Translations under genes and position numbers: made by a program
Shown here: positions 35,592 through 44,707 of the stretch, piece by piece
Numbering within the stretch: the first letter of the stretch is position 1
Layout of the letters: each line of letters opens with the position of its first letter
Assembly (NCBI RefSeq): GCF_009806985.1
Contig: NZ_WUAX01000003.1
Coordinates: 1-64,000 of the forward strand
Direction of reading: 5' to 3'
DNA: 64,000 nucleotides
DNA from: Halorubrum sp. JWXQ-INN 858
Lineage (GTDB): Archaea; Halobacteriota; Halobacteria; Halobacteriales; Haloferacaceae
The notes under the pieces: generated by a model
What the model was told of the DNA's origin: nothing
Databases searched by the model: none
The model's input: only the letters and a program-made list of their open reading frames with translations

Positions 35592-37166
35592 ATGGCTTCC
35601 CGTATGCGACAACCCATGTACGTTCTCTCGGAGGACAGCACCCGAACGCGCGGTCGGGCCGCGCAGGACTCGAACGTGGCCGCCGGCAAGGCGGTCGCCG
35701 AGGCGGTACGGACCACCCTCGGTCCCCGGGGAATGGACAAGATGTTGGTCGATTCGACCGGCGACGTCGTGATAACGAACGACGGCGCGACCATCCTCGC
35801 GGAGATGGACATCGACCACCCCGCCGCCCAGATGATCGTGGAGGTCGCGGAGTCCCAGGAGGAGGTCGTCGGCGACGGGACGACGACCGCCGCCGTGTTG
35901 GTCGGCGAGCTCCTCGCGCGCGCCGAGGACCTCGTCGACGACGACATCCACCCGACCGTGATCGTCGAGGGATACGCCGAGGCCGCCCGCCTCGCCCACG
36001 ACGCGATCGACGAGCAGGTACTCGACGACGACCTCGACGACGACCTGCTGGTGTCCGTCGCCGAGTCGTCGATGACCGGAAAGGGGACCGGCGACGTCGC
36101 CGCCCGCGACCTCGCCGCGCTCGTCGTCGAGGCGGTCCGGAGCGTCGCGACCGACGACGGCGCGCGCGTGAACCGTGACCACGTCCACATCCACCCGCGG
36201 GCGGGAGCCGCCTCCTCGGCGACCGAGGTCGTCGACGGGGTCGTCATCGACGAGGAGCCCGCCCACGACAACATGCCCCGGAGCGTGACCGACGGGACCG
36301 TCGCGATCCTCGACGCGAAACTGGAGGTTCGCCAGAGCGACGTCGACGCCGAGTACTCGATCACCTCCGTCGAAGGGCTCAGCGCCGCCATCGACGCCGA
36401 GGACGCGGAGCTGCGCGGCTACGCGGAAACGCTCTCCGAGGCGGGCGTCGACGTCCTCTTCTGCCGGAAGAAGATCGACGACCGCGTCGCCGGCTTCCTC
36501 GCCGACGCCGGGATCCTCGCGTTCGAGAGCGTCGGCTCCGACGACGCGAGCGACGTCGCCCGCGTCACCGGCGCGAAGCGGCTCGGAACGCTCGACGGCA
36601 TCGAGGCGTCCGACCTCGGGCGCGTCGAATCGATCGAGATCGAGACGTACGGCGAGGACGAGCTCGCGTTCGTCCGCGGCGGCGAGGACTCGCGGGCGGC
36701 GACCCTGCTCGTTCGCGGCTCGACGGAACACGTCGTCGACGAGCTCGAGCGCGCGATGAACGACGCGGTCGACGTCGTCGTCGCCGCGCTCGACGACGGC
36801 GGCGTCGTTCCCGGCGCGGGCGCGACGGAGATCGCCATCGCGAGCCAGGTCCGCGGGGCGGCCGCCGGCGTCGAGGGGCGGAAGCAGCTCGCCATCGAGG
36901 CGTTCGCGGACGCGGTCGACGCACTGCCGCGCACGCTCGCCGAGAACACGGGCGCGGACCCGATCGACACGCTCGTCGACCTCCGGGCCCGCCACGACAA
37001 GGAGGGCCGCGCGGGCGTCATCGCCGAGGGCCGTGCCGCCCGCGTCGGCGACCCGCTCGCGGCCGGGATCGTCGACCCCGCCGCGGTCAAGCGCGAGGCG
37101 GTCGACTCCGCGACCGAGGCCGCGACGATGATCCTCCGCATCGACGACGTCATCGCCGCCGAATAG
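35592..37166 (+). CDS. thermosome subunit (group II chaperonin)
   Basis: A 524-residue ATP-dependent folding chaperonin. RTTLGPRGMDKMLVD, NDGATILAEMDI, VGDGTTTAAVLVGELL and the late GGGVVPGAGATEIAI-type segment (here GGVVPGAGATE) are the equatorial nucleotide motifs. The apical and intermediate domains are intact. The C-terminus ends at DDVIAAE without the Gly-Gly-Met tail found in many thermosome subunits, so it resembles a divergent paralogue such as Haloferax CCT3. Haloarchaeal thermosomes are hetero-oligomers; the partner subunits are not in the window. Confidence 0.93.
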   Translation: MASRMRQPMYVLSEDSTRTRGRAAQDSNVAAGKAVAEAVRTTLGPRGMDKMLVDSTGDVVITNDGATILAEMDIDHPAAQMIVEVAESQEEVVGDGTTTAAVLVGELLARAEDLVDDDIHPTVIVEGYAEAARLAHDAIDEQVLDDDLDDDLLVSVAESSMTGKGTGDVAARDLAALVVEAVRSVATDDGARVNRDHVHIHPRAGAASSATEVVDGVVIDEEPAHDNMPRSVTDGTVAILDAKLEVRQSDVDAEYSITSVEGLSAAIDAEDAELRGYAETLSEAGVDVLFCRKKIDDRVAGFLADAGILAFESVGSDDASDVARVTGAKRLGTLDGIEASDLGRVESIEIETYGEDELAFVRGGEDSRAATLLVRGSTEHVVDELERAMNDAVDVVVAALDDGGVVPGAGATEIAIASQVRGAAAGVEGRKQLAIEAFADAVDALPRTLAENTGADPIDTLVDLRARHDKEGRAGVIAEGRAARVGDPLAAGIVDPAAVKREAVDSATEAATMILRIDDVIAAE

Positions 37167-37249
37167 CCTCGAAAGACCGTCGAACCGTCGCGTTTCGCCG
37201 CGTCGACGGCTGTGACCACGCTCGTGGCGTTCTCCACGTCGCCGGCCCG

Positions 37250-37723
37250 TTAGCGTACGACCGTGACCGGTACCGGCGATCGCCGGACGACCGACTCGGC
37301 GACGTTCCCGACCATCAGCCGATCGACGAGGGAGCCGCCGTGGGTTCCCAACACGACCGCATCGATCCCGTCGCCCTCGCCGCGTTCGTGGCCTCCATCG
37401 CCTCCACCGTCTCCATCACCTCCTTCCGCCCGATCGACGATCCGTTGTGCGGGCTGTCCGACCGTGACCTCGACGTCGATCGATGCGCCGTACTCCGCCG
37501 CGATCGCCCGAGCGCGGTCGATCACTCCACGGGCGTCCTCGTGCACCGAATCGTCGGCGTCGTCCGAGAGCGCGATGCCGGCGGCCTTCCCCATCATCGA
37601 CGAGGGCTCCCCGGAGACGTGAAACACGACGATCTCGGCGTCGTCATGGACTTCGAGGGCGTACCGAAGGGCCCGTTCGGCCGCCTCGGAGCCGTCCATC
37701 GGAACGAGAACACGTTCGATCAT
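37250..37723 (-). CDS. UspA-domain universal stress protein
   Basis: A 157-residue single UspA domain. The N-terminus ERVLVPMDGSEAAERALRYAL and the C-terminal ATP-binding pattern GTHGGSLVDRLMVGNVAESV (G-2x-G-9x-G-S-like) are present, so it probably binds ATP. A short GGDGDGGGDGGHERGEGDG insert, encoded by repeats near 37370-37430, lies before the last strand. It is convergent with the thermosome gene. Confidence 0.9.
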   Translation of the reverse strand: MIERVLVPMDGSEAAERALRYALEVHDDAEIVVFHVSGEPSSMMGKAAGIALSDDADDSVHEDARGVIDRARAIAAEYGASIDVEVTVGQPAQRIVDRAEGGDGDGGGDGGHERGEGDGIDAVVLGTHGGSLVDRLMVGNVAESVVRRSPVPVTVVR

Positions 37724-37753
37724 ACGTTCTCCCTACGCGTCCGGGGCCGATAA

Positions 37754-37850
37754 GGGCTGGCAGGGTGGGAGGGCTGGCGAGGTCGTGGAAGGCCTGGCGG
37801 GGTGGGAGGGCTGGCGAGGTCGTGGGAGGCCTGGCGTCGTGGGAGGCCTG
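37754..37850. repeat. 37-base tandem repeat (GGTGGGAGGGCTGGCGAGGT)
   Basis: GGTGGGAGGGCTGGCGAGGT plus TCGTGG occurs at 37764 and 37801. A shorter GGAGGCCTGG/GGAAGGCCTGG unit is interleaved, giving about three longer copies between the UspA gene and the SAM-hydrolase gene. Confidence 0.85.
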
Positions 37851-37878
37851 GTGGGTTCGCGTCGTCGCCGCCGAAACG

Positions 37879-38691
37879 CTACCCCTCGAACCGGACTGGA
37901 TCGCCCGGCTCCAGCCCGAACGCGTCGTCGCCGCGGCCGTCGTTGACGTCACACTCGACGTAGCCGTGGCTCCCGGCCGTAACGAGCCGGTCGCCGGCGG
38001 GCACCGACGCGAACGTCGCGCCGACGGGGATCGGCTCGCCGTTGACGAGAACCCGGTCGCGCCCGTGGAGGTACGCTTCCGGGACGTTGGTGATCGCGTT
38101 GCCGAAGCCGTCGACGACGAGGACCTCGCCGGTAACCACGTCGGGCTCCCCGTCCGCGACGTCGGGCTCGGGGAGCCGGCGGTCGACGTACGAGTCGGTC
38201 GGCGTCAGCGAGGGGAGCGCCGCGAGCTCCGCCGCGGTCGGCGGGTCGGCGGCCCAGCCGTCGTCGCCGGCCGTCCCCCGCGTGTCGCGGATCGCCGCGG
38301 CCGCGGGGGCGAACACGTCGCGACCGTGGAACGTCGCGCTCGCGGGGTCGCCGGGATCGATCCGGAAGACGTCGATGCCCGCGTCGACGGCCGCGGCGAG
38401 CGCACGGGCGGGCGGGAGCGCGAGCCCGTTGTCCGGGGCGACGAGGACGTGTCCGCCCGCACGGACCGCGATCGCGGCCCGATCGGTGCCGACGCCGGGG
38501 TCGACGACCGCACAGTGGACCGCGGGCGGGAACTCGGGGAGGACGAACCGGAGCCAGAAGGCGGCCGCGCGCGGGTCACCCCGCGGGAGGTCGTGTGCGA
38601 CGTCGACGATCTCGGCATCGGTCCGGCGTCGGACGACGCCCTTCATCGCGGCGGGGTACGGCGACCCGAAGTCGGTGGCGAGGGTGATCAT
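37879..38691 (-). CDS. SAM hydroxide adenosyltransferase (DUF62 family)
   Basis: A 270-residue enzyme that hydrolyses S-adenosylmethionine to adenosine and methionine. MITLATDFGSPYPAAMKGV, VDVAHDLPRGD, FVLPEFPPAVHCAVVDPGVGTDR, VLVAPDNGLALP and VLVVDGFGNAITNVP are the family blocks, with the Asp, Arg and His residues typical of hydrolases rather than fluorinase or chlorinase. The start is the ATG 13 bases after the nadM stop. It is in an operon with nadM, so SAM or nucleotide salvage is the likely role. Confidence 0.9.
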   Translation of the reverse strand: MITLATDFGSPYPAAMKGVVRRRTDAEIVDVAHDLPRGDPRAAAFWLRFVLPEFPPAVHCAVVDPGVGTDRAAIAVRAGGHVLVAPDNGLALPPARALAAAVDAGIDVFRIDPGDPASATFHGRDVFAPAAAAIRDTRGTAGDDGWAADPPTAAELAALPSLTPTDSYVDRRLPEPDVADGEPDVVTGEVLVVDGFGNAITNVPEAYLHGRDRVLVNGEPIPVGATFASVPAGDRLVTAGSHGYVECDVNDGRGDDAFGLEPGDPVRFEG

Positions 38692-38704
38692 CGGCGGGAC
38701 CGCC

Positions 38705-39223
38705 TCACTGGTCGACGGGAGTGTCGCTCTCGGCGATGCGCCGGATCCGTTCGACGCCGTCGATCTCGTCGATGACGTCGGCGACGACCGCGGGCACCAA
38801 CGCCTCCCAATCGTCACCCTCGATCATCCGCTCGCGGAGCTCGGTTCCCTCGAGGACGTCCCGGCGGAACATCGGCGACTGGCGGACCTCGACGCCGGCC
38901 TCCTCGAACAGCCGGATGACGAGGGGGTTGTTCGAGTACGCGACGTCGAAGCGCGGGCTCATGCTGCGGACGTGGCTCACCCAGACGGAGTTGCGGTCCA
39001 GGTCCTCGATGGGGACGACGTACGTCGTCACGTCGAGGTCCTGGATCGCCTTCGTCACCATCATCACGCGCTCGCCCGCCGTGAAGGGGTTCCGGGTGCT
39101 GTGGGAGTCGCCGGCCGACCCGATTCCCAACACGACCTCGTCGACCTCGTCGGCGATCTCCTCGACCATGTATCGGTGACCGTTGTGAAACGGCTGGTAT
39201 CGTCCGATGTAGAACCCCCGCAT
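38705..39223 (-). CDS. nadM: nicotinamide-nucleotide adenylyltransferase
   Basis: A 172-residue archaeal NMN adenylyltransferase, making NAD+ from NMN and ATP. GRYQPFHNGHRYMV holds the HxGH motif (His13, His16), VVLGIGSAGDSHSTRNPFTAGER the second nucleotide motif with the ISSxxxS-like region. TTTATAAAT at 39247-39255 on the minus strand lies 25-32 bases before the ATG, giving a leaderless mRNA. It leads the operon with the SAM-hydrolase. Confidence 0.95.
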   Translation of the reverse strand: MRGFYIGRYQPFHNGHRYMVEEIADEVDEVVLGIGSAGDSHSTRNPFTAGERVMMVTKAIQDLDVTTYVVPIEDLDRNSVWVSHVRSMSPRFDVAYSNNPLVIRLFEEAGVEVRQSPMFRRDVLEGTELRERMIEGDDWEALVPAVVADVIDEIDGVERIRRIAESDTPVDQ

Positions 39224-39246
39224 GGATCCAGCTAGCGCGGGCCCGA

Positions 39247-39255
39247 TTTATAAAT
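39247..39255 (-). promoter_or_regulatory. TATA box of nadM operon
   Basis: TTTATAAAT read on the minus strand, about 28 bases upstream of the nadM ATG at 39223. Confidence 0.65.
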
Positions 39256-39342
39256 ACGGCGGGACGCACCGTGGCGGCCGATCGGCGTCGATACGGCCGC
39301 TATCGGCCGTTCTCGTGTCCGATCCGCGCCGTCCTCGGGGAG

Positions 39343-39352
39343 AAAGTATATC
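39343..39352 (+). promoter_or_regulatory. TATA box of lonB
   Basis: AAAGTATATC lies 41-50 bases before the lonB ATG at 39393. This spacing implies a leader of roughly 15-20 bases. Confidence 0.55.
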
Positions 39353-39392
39353 AGTAGCCCTCCCTTCGTTTTCGGTAGCGAATCCCGATTCT

Positions 39393-41654
39393 ATGAGCAA
39401 CGAGAAGGACACGAACGACCCGGCGGGCGAGGACGCCCCGGAGCCGACCGACGGCGACCGGAGCGAGCCGACCCCGACGAGGAACGGCGAGGATCCCCCC
39501 GTCGAGGACGCCCCCACCTCCGAGGAGCGGGACCGGGTCGACGACGACCCGGAACGCTTCCGCCCGGACGACGACGGCGTCGAACCCGACCCGGACCCGG
39601 AGTCGGTGGGCGAGCAGGCTCCCGGAACCTCCGACGGGCCCGACGAGGCCCCCGGAACCTCCGACGAGCCCGACGAGCCCGAAGGCCCGATCGACGACGG
39701 CGACATCGACGACCTCGGCAGCACCGTCGAGGTCGAGGGCGCGGAGATCGACGAGGACCCCGACGAGGACGACCTCCTCGGCGGTCTCAAGATAGGCACC
39801 ACCTCCGAGATCGAGATCCCGGACCGGCTCGTCGACCAGGTCATCGGGCAGGAGCACGCCCGCGACGTGATCATCAAGGCGGCCAAACAGCGCCGCCACG
39901 TGATGATGATCGGCTCGCCCGGGACCGGGAAGTCGATGCTGGCGAAGGCGATGTCCGAGCTGCTCCCGAAAGAGGAGCTGCAGGACGTCCTCGTGTACCA
40001 CAACCCCGACGACGGGAACAAGCCGAAGGTCCGGACGGTTCCCGCCGGCAAGGGCGAACAGATCACCGACGCCCACCGCGAGGAGGCCCGTAAGCGCAAC
40101 CAGATGCGCTCGCTCCTCATGTGGATCATCATCGCCGTCGTGTTGGGCTACGCGCTCATCATCGTCGGCCAGATCCTCATCGGCATCATCGCGGCCGGGG
40201 TCGTCTACCTCGTCTTCCGCTACCTGAACCGCGGCTCGGACGCGATGATCCCGAACCTGCTGGTGAACAACGGCGACACGAAGTCCGCGCCGTTCCGCGA
40301 CTCCACGGGCGCACACGCCGGCGCGTTGCTCGGCGACGTTCGCCACGACCCGTTCCAGTCCGGCGGGATGGAGACGCCCAGCCACGACCGCGTCGAGGCG
40401 GGCGCGATCCACAAGGCGAACAAGGGCGTGCTGTTCATCGACGAGATCAACACGCTCGACATCCGCAGCCAGCAGCACCTCATGACGGCGATCCAGGAGG
40501 GCGAGTTCGCGATCACGGGCCAGTCCGAGCGTTCCTCGGGCGCGATGGTCCAGACCGAGCCCGTCCCGACCGACTTCGTCATGATCGCGGCGGGGAACCT
40601 CGACGCGATGGAGAACATGCACCCGGCGCTGCGGAGCCGTATCAAGGGGTACGGCTACGAGGTGTACATGGAGGACACCATCGAGGACACCCCCGAGATG
40701 CGCCGGAAGTACGTCCGCTTCATCGCCCAGGAGGTCGCGAAGGACGGCCGGCTGCCGGAGTTCACCGCCACCGCCATCGAGGAGGTCATCCTCGAGGCCA
40801 AGCGCCGCTCCGGCCGGAAAGGTCACCTGACGCTACACTTCCGGAACCTCGGCGGCCTCGTCCGCGTCGCCGGCGACATCGCCCGCGGCGAGGACGCCGA
40901 GATGACGACGCGCGACCACGTGCTGCAGGCGAAGGGGCGTTCGCGCTCCATCGAGCAGCAGCTCGCCGACGACTTCATCGAGCGGCGCAAGGACTACGAG
41001 CTCCAGGTCGCCGACGGCTACGTCGTCGGCCGCGTCAACGGGCTCGCCGTCATGGGCGAGGACTCCGGGATCATGCTCCCGGTGATGGCCGAGGTCGCGC
41101 CCTCACAGGGGCCCGGCGAGGTGATCGCCACCGGCCAGCTGAAGGAGATGGCCCAGGAGTCGGTGTCGAACGTCTCGGCGATCATCAAGAAGTTCTCCGA
41201 CGAGAACATCTCCGAGATGGACATCCACATCCAGTTCGTGCAGGCGGGCCAGCAGGGCGTCGACGGCGACTCCGCGTCCATCACGGTCGCGACCGCCGTC
41301 ATCAGCGCCTTGGAGGACGTCGGCGTCGACCAGAGCCTCGCGATGACCGGCTCGCTGTCGGTGCGGGGCGACGTGCTCCCCGTCGGCGGCGTCACACACA
41401 AGATCGAGGCGGCCGCGAAGGCCGGCTGCACGCGCGTCATCATCCCGAAGGCGAACGAGCAGGACGTCATGATCGAAGAGGAGTACGAGGAGATGATCGA
41501 GGTCATCCCGGTGTCGCACATCAGCGAGGTGCTCGACATCGCGCTGGAGGGCGAAACCGAGAAGGACTCGCTCGTCTCCCGGCTCAAGTCGATCACCGGC
41601 TCGACGCTCAAAGACAAGGGCGTCTCCCAGCCCTCCAGCCCGAGCCCGCAGTAA
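39393..41654 (+). CDS. lon: membrane-anchored ATP-dependent protease LonB
   Basis: A 753-residue archaeal Lon. A long acidic N-terminal tail (about 120 residues, with a duplicated PGTSDxPDE unit) precedes the AAA+ module: Walker A GSPGTGKSM at about 172-180, and Walker B LFIDEINTLD. Two transmembrane helices (MWIIIAVVLGYALIIVGQIL and following) at about 240-275 sit between Walker A and B, the hallmark of LonB. The Ser627 (VDGDSASIT) and Lys670 (GGVTHKIEAA) dyad is intact. It degrades membrane and regulatory proteins and is essential in Haloferax. The start excludes an upstream frame before the promoter. Confidence 0.96.
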   Translation: MSNEKDTNDPAGEDAPEPTDGDRSEPTPTRNGEDPPVEDAPTSEERDRVDDDPERFRPDDDGVEPDPDPESVGEQAPGTSDGPDEAPGTSDEPDEPEGPIDDGDIDDLGSTVEVEGAEIDEDPDEDDLLGGLKIGTTSEIEIPDRLVDQVIGQEHARDVIIKAAKQRRHVMMIGSPGTGKSMLAKAMSELLPKEELQDVLVYHNPDDGNKPKVRTVPAGKGEQITDAHREEARKRNQMRSLLMWIIIAVVLGYALIIVGQILIGIIAAGVVYLVFRYLNRGSDAMIPNLLVNNGDTKSAPFRDSTGAHAGALLGDVRHDPFQSGGMETPSHDRVEAGAIHKANKGVLFIDEINTLDIRSQQHLMTAIQEGEFAITGQSERSSGAMVQTEPVPTDFVMIAAGNLDAMENMHPALRSRIKGYGYEVYMEDTIEDTPEMRRKYVRFIAQEVAKDGRLPEFTATAIEEVILEAKRRSGRKGHLTLHFRNLGGLVRVAGDIARGEDAEMTTRDHVLQAKGRSRSIEQQLADDFIERRKDYELQVADGYVVGRVNGLAVMGEDSGIMLPVMAEVAPSQGPGEVIATGQLKEMAQESVSNVSAIIKKFSDENISEMDIHIQFVQAGQQGVDGDSASITVATAVISALEDVGVDQSLAMTGSLSVRGDVLPVGGVTHKIEAAAKAGCTRVIIPKANEQDVMIEEEYEEMIEVIPVSHISEVLDIALEGETEKDSLVSRLKSITGSTLKDKGVSQPSSPSPQ

Positions 41655-41657
41655 CGG

Positions 41658-42689
41658 ATGCCCGTTCCGGCGACGTTCGCGGCCGCGACCGTCGCCCTCA
41701 CCGCGGTGCTGTTGTATCTCACCCATCGCTCACGGCGGACGTTGGACCGGGTCCGCGTCGTCGACCGCGACGAGCCGGCGGGTTCGATCCGCGAAGCCGA
41801 CGCGACCGCCGCGGCCGACGCGGGGCCGCCGCGCACGTTCGATCACCCCGACGCGATCGACCGCGACTTCCACGGCGACCCGCCGGTCGCCAACGCGGCC
41901 GAGCCGTTCGCCGACGAGTCCGAGCCGTTCACCGACGAGGCCGAACCGTTCACCGACGAGGCCGAACCGTGCGCCGACGCCGTCGCGAGCGCGACCGAGC
42001 ACCCGGGTAGCGACGCCGCGACCGACGAGCGCCCGGGCGACGGAGAACACCCGAGCGGCGGCGACAGCGGCGGCCCCGTCCTCACGACGGAGCTGTTGTT
42101 GGCGAACGTCGCGGTCTCACAGTCGCTCGCGCTCGGGGCGCTCGTCGTCGTCGCGTGGTGGACTGGGGTCCCGGCGTCCGCGTTCGGGCTGGCTTCCGCC
42201 GACCTCACGGGAGCGGTCCTCCTCGGCGGACTCGCGCTCGGGATCGCGCTCTACCTCGCGAACGAAGCCGTCGCGGGGGCGGCAGAACGCGTCGGCGTCG
42301 CCCCCGAGGACCGGCTCCGGGAAGCGATGGCTCCGTCCGACGCCCGAGGGTGGGCCCTGCTGCTCGGCGTCGTGCTACCCGTGATCGCCGTCTTCGAGGA
42401 GGCGCTGTTCCGCGGGGCGCTGATCGGCGTGTTCGCGTTCGGCTTCGGGATCGACCCGTGGCTGCTCGCGGTCGGTTCCTCGGTCGCGTTCGGGCTGGGC
42501 CACGGGGCACAGGGGCGGCTCGGGATCGCCGTCACCGGGCTGCTCGGGTTCGCGCTCGCGGCCGTCTTCGTCCTGACCGGGAGCCTCCTCCTCGTGATCG
42601 TCGCCCACTACGTCGTCAACGCCCTGGAGTTCCTCGTCCGTGAAGGGCTCGGCTGGGACCCGCTCCCGTCGCGGACGGACGCGGCCTGA
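41658..42689 (+). CDS. CPBP-family intramembrane metalloprotease
   Basis: A 343-residue protein 3 bases after lonB, thus cotranscribed. An N-terminal helix is followed by an acidic ~110-residue region with tandem FADE/FTDEAEP copies, then about six membrane helices. The Abi/CAAX motifs are EEALFRGALIG (Glu-Glu-x3-Arg) and GLGHGAQGRLG (His), plus VIVAHYVVNALEF. Relatives cleave prenylated or membrane substrates or act in peptide maturation. Coupling to LonB suggests shared membrane-protein quality control, which is inference. Confidence 0.9.
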   Translation: MPVPATFAAATVALTAVLLYLTHRSRRTLDRVRVVDRDEPAGSIREADATAAADAGPPRTFDHPDAIDRDFHGDPPVANAAEPFADESEPFTDEAEPFTDEAEPCADAVASATEHPGSDAATDERPGDGEHPSGGDSGGPVLTTELLLANVAVSQSLALGALVVVAWWTGVPASAFGLASADLTGAVLLGGLALGIALYLANEAVAGAAERVGVAPEDRLREAMAPSDARGWALLLGVVLPVIAVFEEALFRGALIGVFAFGFGIDPWLLAVGSSVAFGLGHGAQGRLGIAVTGLLGFALAAVFVLTGSLLLVIVAHYVVNALEFLVREGLGWDPLPSRTDAA

Positions 42690-42730
42690 GACGGACGCGG
42701 CCTGAGACGGACGCGGCCTGAGACGGTCGC
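42674..42730. repeat. 16-base tandem repeat GACGGACGCGGCCTGA
   Basis: GACGGACGCGGCCTGA is repeated three times, beginning inside the last codons and stop (GCG-GCC-TGA) of the CPBP gene, with a degenerate fourth copy. The 161-base gap up to 42850 holds nothing else recognisable. Confidence 0.9.
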
Positions 42731-42850
42731 GGGACGACGCGTCGACGGACGAAGCGACGCGTCGGCGACGACGTGAGCACGCCCGCAGTGGACGCGGGGG
42801 GTGCGGCGGCACGGGAGACGCCGTCCGCCGGCTCCTGACGGGTCGTGCCG

Positions 42851-44605
42851 TCAGAACAGGCCGGTGATCTCCCCGTCGACGACGTCGATCCCCTCGGCGG
42901 CCGGCTCGGCCGGCAGCCCCGGCAGCGTCATGACGTCCGCGGTCTTCACGACGAGGAACCCCGCCCCGGCGGACGGCGAGACCTCACGGACCGTCAGCGT
43001 CCACCCCTCCGGGACGCCGGTGAGCGAGGGGTCGTCCGACAGCGAGTACGGCGTCTTCGAGACGCAGATCGGGAGGTCACCGAGGCCGGCCGCCTCGATC
43101 CGATCGATCTCGTCGGCCGCGCCGTCGACGTACTCGACGTCCGCGGCCCCGTACACCTCCCGCGCCAGCGTCGCGATCTTCTCACGGACCGTGTCCTCAA
43201 GGTCGTACAGCGGCGACACCGTCGACTCCCGTTCGGCGGCGTCCCGGACCGCCTCGGCGAGGTCGATCCCGCCCTCACCGCCCAGCTCGAAGACGCGCGA
43301 ACGGGCGACGGGGATCGACCGCTCGGCGAGCGCCTCCTCGACGGCGGCCAGCTCCGCCTCGTCGTCGTCCGGGAAGACGTTGATCGCGACGACGGGCGGG
43401 ACCCCCATCGACTCGACGATCCGCGCGTGTTTCGCGAGGTTGTCGACGCCCGCGCGGGCGGCCTCGGGGTCGGTCTCGGCCAGCCGGTCGTAGTCGGCCG
43501 GCCACTGGTCGAGCCCCTGGCGTTTCAACGCGCGGACGGAGGCGACGACGACGGCGGCGTCGGGCGCTATCCCCTGGCGGGCGAGGACGTGGACGAACTT
43601 CTCCGCGCCGAGGTCGGCCCCGAACCCGGCCTCCGTCACGAGGTAGTCGCCGAGCGACTCGGCGACCCGGTCGGCGACGAGCGTGTTCGTCCCGTGGGCG
43701 ATGTTGGCGAACGGGCCGCCGTGAACGAACGCGGGCACGCCCTCTATCGTCTGGACGAGGTTCGGGCGGAACGCGTCGCGCAACAGCGCGGTTACCGCGC
43801 CGGCGACGCCGAGGTCGGCGGCGGTGACCGCCTCGCCGTCCGCGTCGTCCGCGACCACGATCCGGCCGACTCGGGCCTTCAGATCGTCGAGGTCCGAGGC
43901 TAACCCGAGGACGGCCATCAGCTCCGAGGCGGCCGTGATCACGAACCGGTCCTCGCGGGGCACGCCGCCGGTCGTCCCGCCGAGCCCGACGACGACCTCG
44001 CGCAGGGCGCGGTCGTTGACGTCGAGCGCCCGGGGCCAGTGTACGCGTCGCGGGTCGATCCCGAGCTCGTTTCCCTGATGCAGGTGGTTGTCGAGGGCGG
44101 CCGACAGCAGACCGTGGGCGGCGCTGAGCGCGTGGATGTCACCCGTGAAATGGAGGTTGATCGACTCCATCGGGAGCACCTGCGAGCGACCGCCGCCGGC
44201 CGCGCCACCCTTGATCCCGAACACTGGCCCGAGCGAGGGCTCCCGGGTCGCGACGACCGCGCGCTCGCCGAGCGACGACAGCGCCTGCCCGAGCCCCACC
44301 GTGGTGACGGTCTTTCCCTCGCCCTTCGGCGTCGGGGTCATTCCCGTGACGAGGACCGTCCGACCGTCGTTGTCGCCGCCGTCGTCGGACCCGCCGTCGT
44401 CGGACCCGCCGTCGTCGGACCCGGCTGCCGTCGCGGATCGAACCGCGTCGAGCGTGAGCTTCGCGACGCCCTCACCGCGGGCTTCGACGTCGTCCGGCCC
44501 GAGCCCGAGATCGGCGGCGACGTTGGCTATCGGCCGCGGCGACGCGTCGCGAGCGATCTCGAGGTCGCTCCGCCGCTCGTCTTCGGGAGTGTCAGTAGAT
44601 CCCAT
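42851..44605 (-). CDS. fhs: formate--tetrahydrofolate ligase
   Basis: A 584-residue enzyme making 10-formyl-THF from formate, ATP and THF. VTGMTPTPKGEGKTVTTVGLGQAL is the ATP site, GIKGGAAGGGRSQVLPMESINLHFTGD and PAFVHGGPFANIAHGTNTL the conserved core. An acidic SDDGG triplicate insert at about residues 61-80 (15-base repeats at 44377-44424) precedes the ATP site. CTAAAGTATC about 28 bases upstream is the TATA box. It serves purine and one-carbon metabolism, linking with the pab folate genes. Confidence 0.95.
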   Translation of the reverse strand: MGSTDTPEDERRSDLEIARDASPRPIANVAADLGLGPDDVEARGEGVAKLTLDAVRSATAAGSDDGGSDDGGSDDGGDNDGRTVLVTGMTPTPKGEGKTVTTVGLGQALSSLGERAVVATREPSLGPVFGIKGGAAGGGRSQVLPMESINLHFTGDIHALSAAHGLLSAALDNHLHQGNELGIDPRRVHWPRALDVNDRALREVVVGLGGTTGGVPREDRFVITAASELMAVLGLASDLDDLKARVGRIVVADDADGEAVTAADLGVAGAVTALLRDAFRPNLVQTIEGVPAFVHGGPFANIAHGTNTLVADRVAESLGDYLVTEAGFGADLGAEKFVHVLARQGIAPDAAVVVASVRALKRQGLDQWPADYDRLAETDPEAARAGVDNLAKHARIVESMGVPPVVAINVFPDDDEAELAAVEEALAERSIPVARSRVFELGGEGGIDLAEAVRDAAERESTVSPLYDLEDTVREKIATLAREVYGAADVEYVDGAADEIDRIEAAGLGDLPICVSKTPYSLSDDPSLTGVPEGWTLTVREVSPSAGAGFLVVKTADVMTLPGLPAEPAAEGIDVVDGEITGLF

Positions 44606-44707
44606 AGTGGCGCTTCTCGCGGGGCGATAATGATACTTTAGACCGGCGAACGTTCGGACCGGGTCGGTCCGTTCGACGGGCGGATCCCGGATCGGGTCCG
44701 TCCCGAA

